A stretch of 64,000 nt of DNA from contig CAZVWQ010000001.1 of the NCBI GenBank assembly GCA_964631275.1, positions 88,697-152,696 of the forward strand. Reading direction: 5' to 3'. The notes below the pieces were generated by a model, which saw only the letters and a program-made list of their open reading frames with translations, was not told the origin of the DNA and made no database searches. The DNA is from CAZVWQ01 sp964631275 (GTDB taxonomy: Bacteria; Patescibacteriota; JACMRA01). Positions 1 to 9,170 of this stretch are shown piece after piece (the first letter of the stretch is position 1; each line of letters starts with the position of its first letter). Made by a program: the position numbers and the translations under genes.

Positions 1-750
1 AGCTTTGCATAACTCTAAAGCATTAAGAATAGTTCCTCCACTAGTTGAGATATCATCGATTAAGATTACTTTTTTGTCTTTGATTTCACCTCGTAATTCA
101 ACAGCTTCGCAATAGTGTTCTTTGTTTAAATGTCTAGTTTTTTTGATGCTAACAAAGTCTCCATTAGCCTGATCTTGATAAAAATTTTCAGCAAAAAGCT
201 TAGCTCTATCTATACCTCCATCATCTGGAGAAGCAATAGTTATAGCACTTTCAGTGTTTTTAGATAACCCTAAGTCTTGGTAAACTTGTTTTGCTACTTC
301 AGATAAAACTGAGATATTTTTAATTTTTAGATTGATATTTTTTAGTATTTTTTCGCTATGAATATCTGCTGTTAAAACTCTTTGTATGCCTACAGCTTGT
401 AAAATTTTACTAATTGTTGTGATCGAGATACATTCTTTAGGAAGATGTTGTTTATCTTGTCTAGCATAGCCAAAGTAAGGAATAATAGCAGATATATTCT
501 GGATTCCTTCTAGCTTGAGAGTATCGGCTAGAAGTAAGATTTCCATCAGATTGTTATTAGCTGGATTAGAGGTGGACTGGACAATAATACACGATTCATA
601 GTTTACAATCTCGTCTGGAAGTTTAATCTTCATTTCAGAATTAATAAAATGAACTACCCGAGAGTTAAGATATGGTAAACCAGCTTTTTGGGCTATAGCC
701 TCAGCTAAAAGCTTAGAATTAGTTCCAGGAAGAATGCAGGTTTTTGACAT
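1..750 (-). CDS. prs: ribose-phosphate pyrophosphokinase, 3' end outside window
   Basis: Makes PRPP from ribose 5-phosphate and ATP in the cytoplasm, for nucleotide, histidine and tryptophan synthesis. Reading the minus strand from the ATG at 750 gives 250 codons with no stop before the window edge. Family motifs seen are IIPYFGYARQDK (ATP/catalytic flexible-loop region), ASPDDGG and the PRPP-binding loop VILIDDISTSGGT near the edge. About 60 residues are missing compared with the usual ~310. The start is the only ATG in front of the conserved N-terminal strand (SKTCILPGTNS). It is divergent from the marR gene; a TTGACA lies about 35 bases upstream of the start on the minus strand. Identification is firm. 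Confidence 0.95.
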   Translation of the reverse strand, partial: MSKTCILPGTNSKLLAEAIAQKAGLPYLNSRVVHFINSEMKIKLPDEIVNYESCIIVQSTSNPANNNLMEILLLADTLKLEGIQNISAIIPYFGYARQDKQHLPKECISITTISKILQAVGIQRVLTADIHSEKILKNINLKIKNISVLSEVAKQVYQDLGLSKNTESAITIASPDDGGIDRAKLFAENFYQDQANGDFVSIKKTRHLNKEHYCEAVELRGEIKDKKVILIDDISTSGGTILNALELCKA

Positions 751-1098
751 TAAATTAGATTTTCATTGCGAACTTCTTTTGTCAAAATTTAAAATTTTTT
801 ATGTTTATTTTTAACTAAAATTTAATAGCTTAACATTTAGATTCCAAAAAACTGAATTTTGCTTTGTAGTGATTATAAATCTTAAAAAATCAAAAAATAA
901 CTTCTAGATTTAACTAAGTTCAATCCTATTGTAAAATTTGACTATGAAATGAGTATATTTATGACTCTTAAAGCTTTTTGACAAAACTAACTTCCCAAAA
1001 TCAATCAAAAAATACCAAATTTATTTAAAATCATTACTTATTTTATTTAAAAAAATATTATTCTAAAAGATTTTTAAACCTAGTTATTTTTAAAATAC
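751..1098. other. intergenic region, prs/marR
   Basis: This AT-rich divergent spacer should carry the prs promoter. It contains one copy of repeat motif R6 (931-957, minus orientation: TATACTCATTTCATAGTC in reverse complement). I see no gene in it. Confidence 0.6.
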
Positions 1099-1132
1099 TT
1101 GACAAATTAATTATTAACTAATTAATAGTTAA
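1099..1132 (+). promoter_or_regulatory. promoter and MarR-type palindromic operator
   Basis: A consensus -35 (TTGACA, 1099-1104) is followed by a perfect inverted repeat, TTAACTA-ATTAA-TAGTTAA (1114-1132). With a 17-base spacer the -10 would be TTAATA at 1122-1127, inside the palindrome. The GTG start is at 1135, so transcription would begin at or next to the start codon. Palindromes of this size over the core promoter are typical of MarR autoregulation; binding is inferred. Confidence 0.6.
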
Positions 1133-1134
1133 AT

Positions 1135-1569
1135 GTGCAAGTTAAAAACTTCTTGAATTCGACTGAAGCTAAACTACATCACTTAGTAGCCTTAATGCAA
1201 AACTATGCCAAGGATTACCTAAGTTCTGAATTTGATATTAGCTTTAATCAGTTTAGGGTGCTTATGATCCTTACAGAAAAAGATAACATTAATCAAAAAT
1301 ATCTATCTAAGTGTATGGATGTGACTGAAGCTGCAATTAGTAAAATTTTGTTTGAATTAGAAAATAAAAAATACATAAAAGCCGAAATCAATCCACAGAA
1401 CCGTAGGCAAAGAAAATTAAGTCTAACTAGAAAAGGTCTAGATTTAATTAAAAAAACTGCTGGTTATCTAAGCACCTCAACTAATTCCCTTTTTTCTGAA
1501 GTTACTAAAGAAGAGAGAAAAATTTTTGATAATGTTTTAGACAAACTATTAAAAAGCTTTACTTTATAA
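1135..1569 (+). CDS. MarR-family transcriptional regulator
   Basis: A 144-residue winged-helix DNA-binding protein of normal MarR length. The family core is visible: a helix with FNQFRVLMILTEKD, the recognition region YLSKCMDVTEAAISKILFELE, the wing QNRRQRKLSLTRKGLDLI, and a C-terminal dimerisation helix. The GTG start at 1135 is preferred because no in-frame ATG precedes the first conserved helix and the promoter/operator palindrome ends three bases upstream. No ribosome binding site is present, which suggests a leaderless message. The next gene on the same strand is an RND exporter, a frequent MarR target, but about 300 bases separate them, so control of the pump is inferred. The ligand is unknown. 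Confidence 0.88.
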   Translation: MQVKNFLNSTEAKLHHLVALMQNYAKDYLSSEFDISFNQFRVLMILTEKDNINQKYLSKCMDVTEAAISKILFELENKKYIKAEINPQNRRQRKLSLTRKGLDLIKKTAGYLSTSTNSLFSEVTKEERKIFDNVLDKLLKSFTL

Positions 1570-1876
1570 AAGTTGCTTGTATTAATTATAATATTCAAAA
1601 TAATTTTTAAGTTTTTAAGATCAAAATTTTAGTAATTTTCGGTTCTGACAAGCCTTAATTAAGACTAAAAGCAGATATTTAAAATTCAAAAATTCTAATT
1701 TGAGTTAATCTGATTATTATGCTTTAACAAGCTTTTATAAAAAAAATCTCTTAGAAATAAATTCTTAATTGGTAGTTTTTAGATACTTCAAAAAAAGATA
1801 GTTTAGCCTTAGGATGGTTTTTTCAAGATTTTACAATAATCACACTTGCTTTTTATATTTTATCTTATATACTTAT

Positions 1877-4800
1877 ATGCACCACAACCAATATGGAAAC
1901 CTCCAAAAAGAAGAACAAAATTCGTTATTCGTAAAATGGACAAGCTTTTTTATAAATAAATGGAGAGTAACTTTAATAATTATACTAGCAATTATTATTG
2001 CTGGACTCTTTGGAACCTTTAATAACCAAAGGCAAGACTTTCCGACAATTCCAGCTAATGTAATTGTTATTAATGCTGTTTATCCTGGAGCTTCTAACCA
2101 AAATATAGAAAAAGAGGTAATAGTTCCAATAGAAGGATCAGTCAAAGACATAGATAACGTTACTAAAATTAGGGCAACAGCTAATGATAATTTTGCTAAT
2201 CTTGTTCTAGAAATGGACATCTTCGAAAAAGATATTTTGAACCAAAGATCAGCTGAAGTTTCTGATTCTATTAGTAATTCTGGTATTCCTGAAGGTGTAA
2301 CTTTTACTGTCTCTGTTCCAGAAGCTTCTGGCCCAACTATGTTTTTGGGTGTAGTTGATGACGGGACCTGCGAGCCTTTATTAGAATGTGCTTCAGAAAT
2401 TAAAACCAAATTAGAATCAACCTCTAAAGAAATTAAAAGGGTTGATATTATTCCAGGGGATGACTTCGAAGTTAGAGTTGTACTAGATGCTCAATCTTTA
2501 TCAAGTAATCGTCTTACATATGAGCAAGTTACTCAAATTGTTTCTGGTTTTGTTAATAGTTTACCAGGTGGCAATATTCAAGAAAATGGCGGTGAAATAA
2601 GTATTGTAGTGTCTAATAGCGTAGAAAATATTGAAGATCTAAAAAACCTACCAATTACTCCCCAGATTAAATTATCTGATATTTCTACTGTAGAAAGAGT
2701 CGCCAAATCTACCTCCAATATTCCAGGAGTTGCAGCTTATAGACAGGATGATGATTTCAAAATTCAAGAAGTAGTTTACTTATTGATCTACAAAACTGAT
2801 AATGGAGACTCAGTAAATATCTCTAAAGCAGTCAAAAACGAGCTAGATAAAATAAAAGAAACCAATGATATCTCTGCTAATCAAAATATTGTTATTCTGT
2901 CTGATAGTGCTGATGACGTTCTTAGACAAATTAACAGCTTAGTTCAAAGTGCAATTTTTGGCTTGATTTTGATTTTGGTTATATTGTTATTCTTTATTAA
3001 CTTAAGAGCAGCTATCGTAGTTTCTACAATTCTACCTTTAGCTTTTCTGATTACTTTATTTGCTCTTTATCAAATTGGTTTAACGATTAATATTTTGACA
3101 CTATTTGCTATGATCTTGGCACTTGGTATATTAGTTGATAATGCTATTGTAATTGCCGAGGGAATGATGTATGAAATCGAAAAAGGAGTAGATCGCAAAA
3201 CAGCAGCATTAAGAACCGTAAAAAAACTAGGCCCAGCTATAACTTCAGCTACGCTAACTACTTTGATAGTGTTTGTACCATTTGCTACTTTACCTGGAAT
3301 TTTGGGTGAATTTTTAAAATTTATACCATACACTATAATTATAATGATGGTTGTTTCTTATTTTTTGGCTATTTCTATTACTCCGTTATTTGGTAGGGTA
3401 TTGTTAAGTAAAGAAGTAGCTCATGAAACTAAACTAAAAACCTGGCAAAAAATTTTGATTTTTCCATTGATTGTTAAATATGGACAAATTGGAGTCAACA
3501 AGATTGCTGATTTTTATAAAGCTATTGTAAAAAGAATCTACAATAATATTTTCTTAAAATTAGTAACTATATTTGTAGGGTTTATTGTATTATTTGCAGG
3601 TCTGTATACTGCTACTTTTATTGATTCTGGTCAGTTTCCTGAAGTAGATAGTCAAGTTATGGCCATCTCTATAAAATTACCAGCCGGAGTTTCTAACAAA
3701 GTTAGAACTGAAGTTTTTAAATCTACTAACGAAGCTTTTGCCAATTTTGAAGATTTTGAAAGTTCTTATGCACAGGGAGGAGATACCTTAGTAGGTATTT
3801 TTACCCCTCCTACGGAAAGAAAAACTGATAAAACAATTTTTAAAATTGTAGATGAAATAAACCTTATTTTGCCAGAAATTGAAAATAAATTTGAAGGTCT
3901 AGAATTAGAAGCGAGATCTCTGTCTGCTGGTCCGCCAGTTAATGAATTTGATATTGTAGTTGAATTAAAAGGCCAAAATCTAGAACCGTTAAGCAGTTTA
4001 GCTGAAGATATCGAAAATTATGCTAATAGCCAACCTCAAGTTAAAGAAGTAGAAAATGGTTATAAAAATAACTTAACTAAAAGTATAAGTGTTGACTTTG
4101 ATGAAACTGCTTTAGCTGAAAATAACCTAAATACTTTTGTAGCCTCTAGTATCATTAGGCAAAATTTTGCAAAAGATGAATCTGGTAAAATAATTGTCCA
4201 AGATAATAGAATTGCGGATGATTTGAGTTTTCAATTAGGGCAGCAAAACGATAATAAAAACCTAGAATCTTTAGAAAATTTAACTTTAATCCCAGGTATA
4301 CTCTTGTCTGATGTGGCTGAAGTTAAGGAACAAGAGACTTTATCTTCGATCAATAGATTAGAAGGAGAAAAATTAGTCGAAGTTAGTATTAAGCTAAACC
4401 AGGACGAAGATGTAATTGCCTTCCAAAATCAATTAAATGATTATCTAGGAATTGAGATATTAAACCCAAATGAAAAAACTTTAAGAAACGATGCTAGAGT
4501 TAAAAATTTTGGCATTACTGAAGCCGAAAAAATTAGTTTTGGCGGGGCTCAAGCTGAACAAAGCGAAGATTTTACTAATTTAGTTATAGTTGCAATTTTA
4601 GCTCTTATTGGAGTTTATATTATCCTAGTTAACCAGTTTAATTCTTACGCCAAACCTGCACTTATTATGTTTACTGTTATTTTTGCTTTTGCTGGAGTAT
4701 TTCCTGGTTTAAAAATTTTTGGCGAAGGACTTAATTTTATTTCTGGTCTTGGCGTAGTAGCTCTTATTGGAATTGCAGTTAATGACGCAATTGTCTTTAT

Positions 4801-5101
4801 TGATGTTCTCAATAAGCTCTACGAAGAAGAAGGTAATCAAAAAAAGCGTTGGGAAATCCTAATGGAGTCTGGTTATCAAAGATTTAAACCAATCTTATCT
4901 ACTACTATTACTACAATTTTAGGTATTTTACCTTTGACTATTACTGATCCATTTTGGAGAGGTTTAGGTATCGCTATTATTACTGGTTTGATGTTTTCAA
5001 CTATTGCTACTTTATTCTTGGTTCCTTTGATATTTGATCTTGTGGCTAGTCTTTGGAATTGGATAAAAAGGAGATTTAAAAAAATATTTATAAAAAATTA
5101 A
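1877..5101 (+). CDS. RND-family efflux/export permease
   Basis: A large proton-driven membrane exporter of the AcrB/HAE1 superfamily. From the ATG at 1877 it is 1074 residues; the frame is open back to an ATG at 1814, but those 21 residues look non-native. The layout is the family's two-fold repeat: one N-terminal membrane segment (WRVTLIIILAIIIAGLFGTF), a long extracytoplasmic loop, a block of membrane helices containing GILVDNAIVIAEG (helix 4, with the conserved Asp), a second large loop, then a second block with GIAVNDAIVFIDVLN. No membrane-fusion protein or TolC-like partner is adjacent, as expected for a cell without an outer membrane. The substrate is unknown. Control by the upstream MarR protein is plausible. 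Confidence 0.92.
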   Translation: MHHNQYGNLQKEEQNSLFVKWTSFFINKWRVTLIIILAIIIAGLFGTFNNQRQDFPTIPANVIVINAVYPGASNQNIEKEVIVPIEGSVKDIDNVTKIRATANDNFANLVLEMDIFEKDILNQRSAEVSDSISNSGIPEGVTFTVSVPEASGPTMFLGVVDDGTCEPLLECASEIKTKLESTSKEIKRVDIIPGDDFEVRVVLDAQSLSSNRLTYEQVTQIVSGFVNSLPGGNIQENGGEISIVVSNSVENIEDLKNLPITPQIKLSDISTVERVAKSTSNIPGVAAYRQDDDFKIQEVVYLLIYKTDNGDSVNISKAVKNELDKIKETNDISANQNIVILSDSADDVLRQINSLVQSAIFGLILILVILLFFINLRAAIVVSTILPLAFLITLFALYQIGLTINILTLFAMILALGILVDNAIVIAEGMMYEIEKGVDRKTAALRTVKKLGPAITSATLTTLIVFVPFATLPGILGEFLKFIPYTIIIMMVVSYFLAISITPLFGRVLLSKEVAHETKLKTWQKILIFPLIVKYGQIGVNKIADFYKAIVKRIYNNIFLKLVTIFVGFIVLFAGLYTATFIDSGQFPEVDSQVMAISIKLPAGVSNKVRTEVFKSTNEAFANFEDFESSYAQGGDTLVGIFTPPTERKTDKTIFKIVDEINLILPEIENKFEGLELEARSLSAGPPVNEFDIVVELKGQNLEPLSSLAEDIENYANSQPQVKEVENGYKNNLTKSISVDFDETALAENNLNTFVASSIIRQNFAKDESGKIIVQDNRIADDLSFQLGQQNDNKNLESLENLTLIPGILLSDVAEVKEQETLSSINRLEGEKLVEVSIKLNQDEDVIAFQNQLNDYLGIEILNPNEKTLRNDARVKNFGITEAEKISFGGAQAEQSEDFTNLVIVAILALIGVYIILVNQFNSYAKPALIMFTVIFAFAGVFPGLKIFGEGLNFISGLGVVALIGIAVNDAIVFIDVLNKLYEEEGNQKKRWEILMESGYQRFKPILSTTITTILGILPLTITDPFWRGLGIAIITGLMFSTIATLFLVPLIFDLVASLWNWIKRRFKKIFIKN

Positions 5102-5875
5102 AACTTTTATTACATGGATTAAAAATTACCATCTGCAGACTCCCCTTACTTAAAAACGTTAATTACAGTAGTTGTGAAAACTATAAGCTTTTAACCTTTT
5201 ATATCCTTTGGGCTAATTAAAATTAAGATATAAAATTTACCTCCTTTATGGAGGGTTTTATAATTAATTGAGAGTAGTTTTTATAAAAATTTTTTGACTA
5301 TACTAAAAAAGGCTGTAATAATTGCCTTACAAATTTAAAATACATAAAATAAAAAAATATACTTAATTTATTTTAAAAATTATTTTTGATTATCCTGCAA
5401 ATTTGCAGAAAGTATGGTAAATCTTATTACTTATAACTAATCCATATACGATTTAGACACTTTGTATATTCCAAACTTATTTTAATAAAAAACTTAGCAA
5501 TTAATAACTTATCAAATTTTGGTACAGAATCACTATATAAGTAATATAGCCAAACTCATTTTATTTTATAAATGAACCTAGTTTAGTTCTAATTAAAAGG
5601 TTTGTTTTATACCCTTTGGGCTCATCGTTACGGTAATTAACCATTAAGATATTTATCGATTTATTTGCTTATTAAGAACTAAATTTAGGGTAGTAATGAA
5701 AGTATTAAGATAAGTTTTATCTAAAAAATTAATGCCAGCTTCAGTATAAGTTAAAAAGAGGTTTTGTTGTGAGAGGTGTGTAAAATAATTAACAAAAAAA
5801 TATAAAATAGTCTTGGATATTTTGTTGACAAAGGATTCAAAAATCTAATCCACGTCTAATCTTAAACAAAAACAA
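5102..5875. other. intergenic region with repeats
   Basis: This 770-base non-coding stretch contains a diverged R1 copy (5191-5265), a clear R1 copy (5606-5700), and a TTGACA at 5825-5830 upstream of the next gene with no convincing -10. Around 5240-5254 a CCTCC-TTTAT-GGAGG hairpin followed by T-rich sequence may act as a terminator for the RND gene. No coding signal was seen. Confidence 0.5.
5606..5700 (+). repeat. dispersed repeat R1
   Basis: The copy reads CCCTTTGGGCTCATCGTTACGG at its left part and ACTAAATTTAGGGTAGTAA near its right end. It matches the copies at 32902, 50731, 18294, 57134 and, inverted, 28014, 28169 and 52940. It is non-coding. Confidence 0.75.
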
Positions 5876-8023
5876 ATGCAAGATAAAAAAAATTCTGAAA
5901 AAAAAAGGAATTATCTGGTTATAGCTATTGTTCTATTAATGGCTAATCTGCTATTGGTTGGATTTATTTTTCTTAATAATTATCGAACAGATCAAGAAAT
6001 CAAACAAATTAAAGATTTTCAAGATACTGAAGTTCTTGGAGCAACTAGCATTCCTATATTTGATCCATCTGAGATTTTTAGCAATAGTGCCTTTACTAGT
6101 ACCAGAGCTTTTCCGACTGAGCAGTCGGTTCAAGATTATTTGAATAGAGTTAACTCACCTTTACGTAATTATAAAGACCAAGGTAAGGCCGCTAGCTATT
6201 GGATTTATGGAGCTTCTAGAGGAATCACTAGCAGTAAATATGGAGTCACTCCAAAGATTAATCCAGGAGTAATTATAGCTTATCTAGAAAAAGAGCAATC
6301 ATTAATGTCTTTATCAAATTATGATGTTAATACTGACCCACAGAACAGAATTAGGACAGCTATGGGTTACGGTTGTCCTGACGGAACTAGTTGCGAAACC
6401 AAGTACTATGGTTTAGCTAATCAGCTTAATTGGGCGACTTATCAGTTACAATTTAATTATGATAGAGCAATTTCTAAGAGTAGCTTGGTTGCTCCTTACC
6501 ACGTTAATAATACAATTACTACCCTAGACGAATATAATGTCTTTATTAGTAACGGAGCTACAGCAGCTAACTACCGATACACACCCCATGTTTATTGGGG
6601 TAATTATAACCTATGGAAAATTGTCACAGCTAACGGCTGGGGAGATAGCAGTCGAACTTATACATATGCCGAAATTGACTCTGTTAATTTAAGTAGAAAA
6701 GATAAAGATATAAATTCTGTAGATACTGGAACTCCTATTTCGCTTAGCGAGATTTATCCAATATTAACTACTGATTATAGTTATGGAAGTCAAAGTAGTG
6801 ATATTCAAAAGTTACAGAGATTTTTAAGACAGCAAGGTTATTATATGAATCGAGAAATAACTGGAATGTATGGTTTGATAACAGAACAAGCTCAGAAAAA
6901 TTTTAGAAGAGATAAAGGTATTGTAAATTCAAAACCTACAGAAGCTTGCAAACAATTATTTGAAAGAAACTGGAGAATTGGCCAAACAGGGTCAGATGTA
7001 GAGAAGCTACAAATTTGTTTGCGTGAAGCTGGTTATTTTGATTGGCCAGTGATCACTGGATATTATGGCCCAGTGACTGAAAGCGGTCTTAATTCTATAA
7101 GAAAAGCCTTAGCAACGCCTGATCCACTAAAAGAAGAAGGTGGTAATAATTCCTCTAACCAGCCTGTTCCAGTAGCTAGTGGCACAGTAGTTACTACTTC
7201 AAAAGGGGTTTCGGAAAGCGGTCTTAATCTTAGAGACTCGGCCTGCGGACAAAGAGTAGACACAATTCCTTGGAATCAAATCGGTCAAAAGTTAGAAGGT
7301 CCAATCAAAAAAACTTGCTTTGGTCAAACTTGGAACTGGTATAAAGTAAACTTTAGTGGAAAAATTGGTTGGGTAGTAGATTATTATTTAGAAAATACAA
7401 GTTTAGATAATCAAAAGCCAAATCAAAACAACTCAAACTCTAAAGAACAACCTTCAACTCAATCACCAAAAGAACCTTCTGAGCAGTCTTCATCTAATAA
7501 TTCTTCTCAAAGTTCTGACCAAAAAGGTGTTAGAATAAAGTTAGAAAGAGTTGAAGATCAAACTCAAACAGTAAAAACCAACTCCAAAAACGAAAATATT
7601 TCTGAAGTTCCTGGTCTTAATCTTAGAGACTCGGCCTGCGGACAAAGAGTAGACACAATTCCTTGGAATCAAATCGGTCAAAAGTTAGAAGGTCCAATCA
7701 AAAAAACTTGCTTTGGTCAAACTTGGAACTGGTATAAAGTAAACTTTAGTGGAAAAATTGGTTGGGTAGTAGATTATTATTTAGATGGAGTAGCTTTACC
7801 AAACAAAGAAACAAAAACTAATTCGCGAGGTGTTAATAACGTTTCTGGTTTAAACATGCGTAGTGCGGTTTGTGGTAATAAAATAGAGGTAATTAGCTGG
7901 GGGCAGACTGGTCAAAAATTAGAAGGTCCAATTTCAGCAGAGTGTTTTGGTAAAACTTGGAACTGGTATAAAGTAAACTTTAATGGGCAGGTTGGCTGGG
8001 TAGTAGATTATTATTTGGATTAA
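5876..8023 (+). CDS. exported peptidoglycan-binding / SH3-repeat protein
   Basis: A 715-residue cell-envelope protein. An N-terminal membrane anchor (YLVIAIVLLMANLLLVGFIF) is followed by a domain with INPGVIIAYLEKEQS and AMGYGCPDG (about residues 65-260), which resembles glucosaminidase/transglycosylase-like domains of actinobacterial surface proteins. Next come two peptidoglycan-binding modules (SSDIQKLQRFLRQQGYY and GSDVEKLQICLREAGYF), then three SH3-like repeats ending GWVVDYYL, separated by Ser/Gln/Asn-rich linkers. The first two SH3 repeats are identical over 173 bases of DNA. The likely role is wall remodelling or wall attachment; catalytic activity is not proven. No Shine-Dalgarno is present; the leader is AAACAAAAACA directly before the ATG, as in two other exported-protein genes here. 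Confidence 0.82.
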   Translation: MQDKKNSEKKRNYLVIAIVLLMANLLLVGFIFLNNYRTDQEIKQIKDFQDTEVLGATSIPIFDPSEIFSNSAFTSTRAFPTEQSVQDYLNRVNSPLRNYKDQGKAASYWIYGASRGITSSKYGVTPKINPGVIIAYLEKEQSLMSLSNYDVNTDPQNRIRTAMGYGCPDGTSCETKYYGLANQLNWATYQLQFNYDRAISKSSLVAPYHVNNTITTLDEYNVFISNGATAANYRYTPHVYWGNYNLWKIVTANGWGDSSRTYTYAEIDSVNLSRKDKDINSVDTGTPISLSEIYPILTTDYSYGSQSSDIQKLQRFLRQQGYYMNREITGMYGLITEQAQKNFRRDKGIVNSKPTEACKQLFERNWRIGQTGSDVEKLQICLREAGYFDWPVITGYYGPVTESGLNSIRKALATPDPLKEEGGNNSSNQPVPVASGTVVTTSKGVSESGLNLRDSACGQRVDTIPWNQIGQKLEGPIKKTCFGQTWNWYKVNFSGKIGWVVDYYLENTSLDNQKPNQNNSNSKEQPSTQSPKEPSEQSSSNNSSQSSDQKGVRIKLERVEDQTQTVKTNSKNENISEVPGLNLRDSACGQRVDTIPWNQIGQKLEGPIKKTCFGQTWNWYKVNFSGKIGWVVDYYLDGVALPNKETKTNSRGVNNVSGLNMRSAVCGNKIEVISWGQTGQKLEGPISAECFGKTWNWYKVNFNGQVGWVVDYYLD
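7220..7785 (+). repeat. perfect 173-bp direct repeat inside the SH3 gene
   Basis: Bases 7220-7392 and 7613-7785 are identical, including third codon positions, and encode the first and second SH3-like repeats. The 220-base linker between them differs from other parts of the gene. The third repeat (from about 7849) is diverged. This indicates recent duplication or gene conversion and allows in-frame loss or gain of a repeat. Confidence 0.95.
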
Positions 8024-8215
8024 TTTGTTTTGATTTAATTTTTTAACTACCCTCTGACCGCTCATCTTAAAATTACTCAGCCATATTAAAATCCACCCTA
8101 ATAAATATTTTGTTTTTATGAAAAAAGTTAATTTAAGTTTAATATTAAGCTATCCTAATTCAAAAAAAAATTAGATTGATTATTTATTTGACAAATCTTG
8201 TGAATCAAGTAAACT

Positions 8216-8746
8216 ATGCCTAAAATTACAAACAAAAAAATAATGGGGTATTTAACTCAGAAAAAACAAGAAGAAATTGAAAACGCAGTTAATCTTATCT
8301 ATCTTAAGACTGGTAAAAGCTATCCTGAAGATTCTCTTTTAGATATTGCTAAAGAAATGGGCTTAGAGGTGCGTGTTGCTGATTTTAATAAATTAGGAGA
8401 GGGTTATGAAGGGGTATGTGGAGTAGTTGATCCAGAACAAAAAACTATTTATGTTCAAAACCAAAATCCAGGAAGAAATAACTTTACATTAGCTCACGAA
8501 ATTGGACATTATGTTCTTGGTCATGTAGGTAAAAAGTTCAGAATAGATAAATATAACTATGACGATTCTGAAGATTCTATGCAAGAGATTGAGGCAAATT
8601 TTTTTGCGGCTACCTTACTAATGCCGATAGATACAATTAAAGAACTAAAATTACTAAGATTTCCAATATTTGCCATGGCTGAATATTTTGGAGTGTCCGA
8701 AACTGCAATGCGAAATAGATTAAGATGGCTCAGAACCAAAACATAA
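8216..8746 (+). CDS. ImmA/IrrE-type zinc metallopeptidase
   Basis: A 176-residue soluble protease of the ImmA/IrrE (M78) family. The zinc motif HEIGH lies in FTLAHEIGHYVLGH, and the third-ligand region EANFFAATLLMP follows about 45 residues later. The usual N-terminal helix-turn-helix partner domain is absent. Family members cleave repressors, often to control mobile elements or stress responses. A TTGACA at 8188-8193 with TAAACT at 8210-8215 would start transcription inside the annotated start, so the in-frame ATG at 8243 may be the true start. The 3' end overlaps the next gene by 22 bases, so the pair is translationally coupled. The substrate is unknown. Confidence 0.88.
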   Translation: MPKITNKKIMGYLTQKKQEEIENAVNLIYLKTGKSYPEDSLLDIAKEMGLEVRVADFNKLGEGYEGVCGVVDPEQKTIYVQNQNPGRNNFTLAHEIGHYVLGHVGKKFRIDKYNYDDSEDSMQEIEANFFAATLLMPIDTIKELKLLRFPIFAMAEYFGVSETAMRNRLRWLRTKT

Positions 8747-9135
8747 ATCAAATCAGAAAGGCTTCACCTGGTATTTCTCCCCAGCAAGCCTTAAGACAAG
8801 CTTCGGTTAGTGCTAATAGAGAAAATATTGCTATGCCAGCAACTGGTATAAATCGATATCAAGCTATTAGAGACTTACTTAATGAAAGGCGTAATCAACG
8901 TAAAGTACTTTTTAGATTTGCTGTGTTTTCAGCTATTATTACACAAATATTTTTAATTTCTATAGTTATAGGACAAGGTTTGTATCGAGCCTTTGGGCCA
9001 AATAAAGATTTTTTAATTTTAGAAAACTTTGGCATAGAAACCCTAGCAGTCTCTATTTTTGGTCAGTTTATATCAGTTATTCTTGTTATTACTAATGCTG
9101 TTTGGGATTCTAGAGAGTTAGAGTATTTGAACTAG
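8725..9135 (+). CDS. two-helix membrane protein coupled to the ImmA/IrrE protease
   Basis: A 136-residue protein of no recognised family. The first 60 residues are polar and Gln/Asn/Arg-rich. Two predicted membrane helices follow: FAVFSAIITQIFLISIVIG and LAVSIFGQFISVILVITNAVW. The ATG lies within the protease gene in another frame (22-base overlap), so the two are probably made together. It could be a membrane substrate, anchor or effector for the protease. The pairing recalls protease plus small-membrane-protein modules of phage and defence systems, but no direct evidence supports a defence role. Confidence 0.6.
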   Translation: MAQNQNINQIRKASPGISPQQALRQASVSANRENIAMPATGINRYQAIRDLLNERRNQRKVLFRFAVFSAIITQIFLISIVIGQGLYRAFGPNKDFLILENFGIETLAVSIFGQFISVILVITNAVWDSRELEYLN

Positions 9136-9141
9136 TTAAAT

Positions 9142-9170
9142 TATACTCATTTCATAATCAAACTTGACAA
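9142..9170 (+). repeat. repeat motif R6
   Basis: A 28-29-base motif beginning TATACTCATTTCATAATC and ending TTGACAA. It recurs at 38646-38674 and, inverted, at 931-957 and 42009-42035. Copies lie just after stop codons or in spacers. It could be one end of a mobile element. Confidence 0.6.

Noticed and set aside
2080..2409. Minus-strand frames inside the RND gene (also 3070-3333).
   Set aside because: They are antisense to strongly conserved RND sequence and have low-complexity, unmatched products.
7213..8020. Direct repeats in the SH3 gene as a CRISPR-like or non-coding array.
   Set aside because: They are in-frame coding repeats of an SH3-like domain with unequal spacing.
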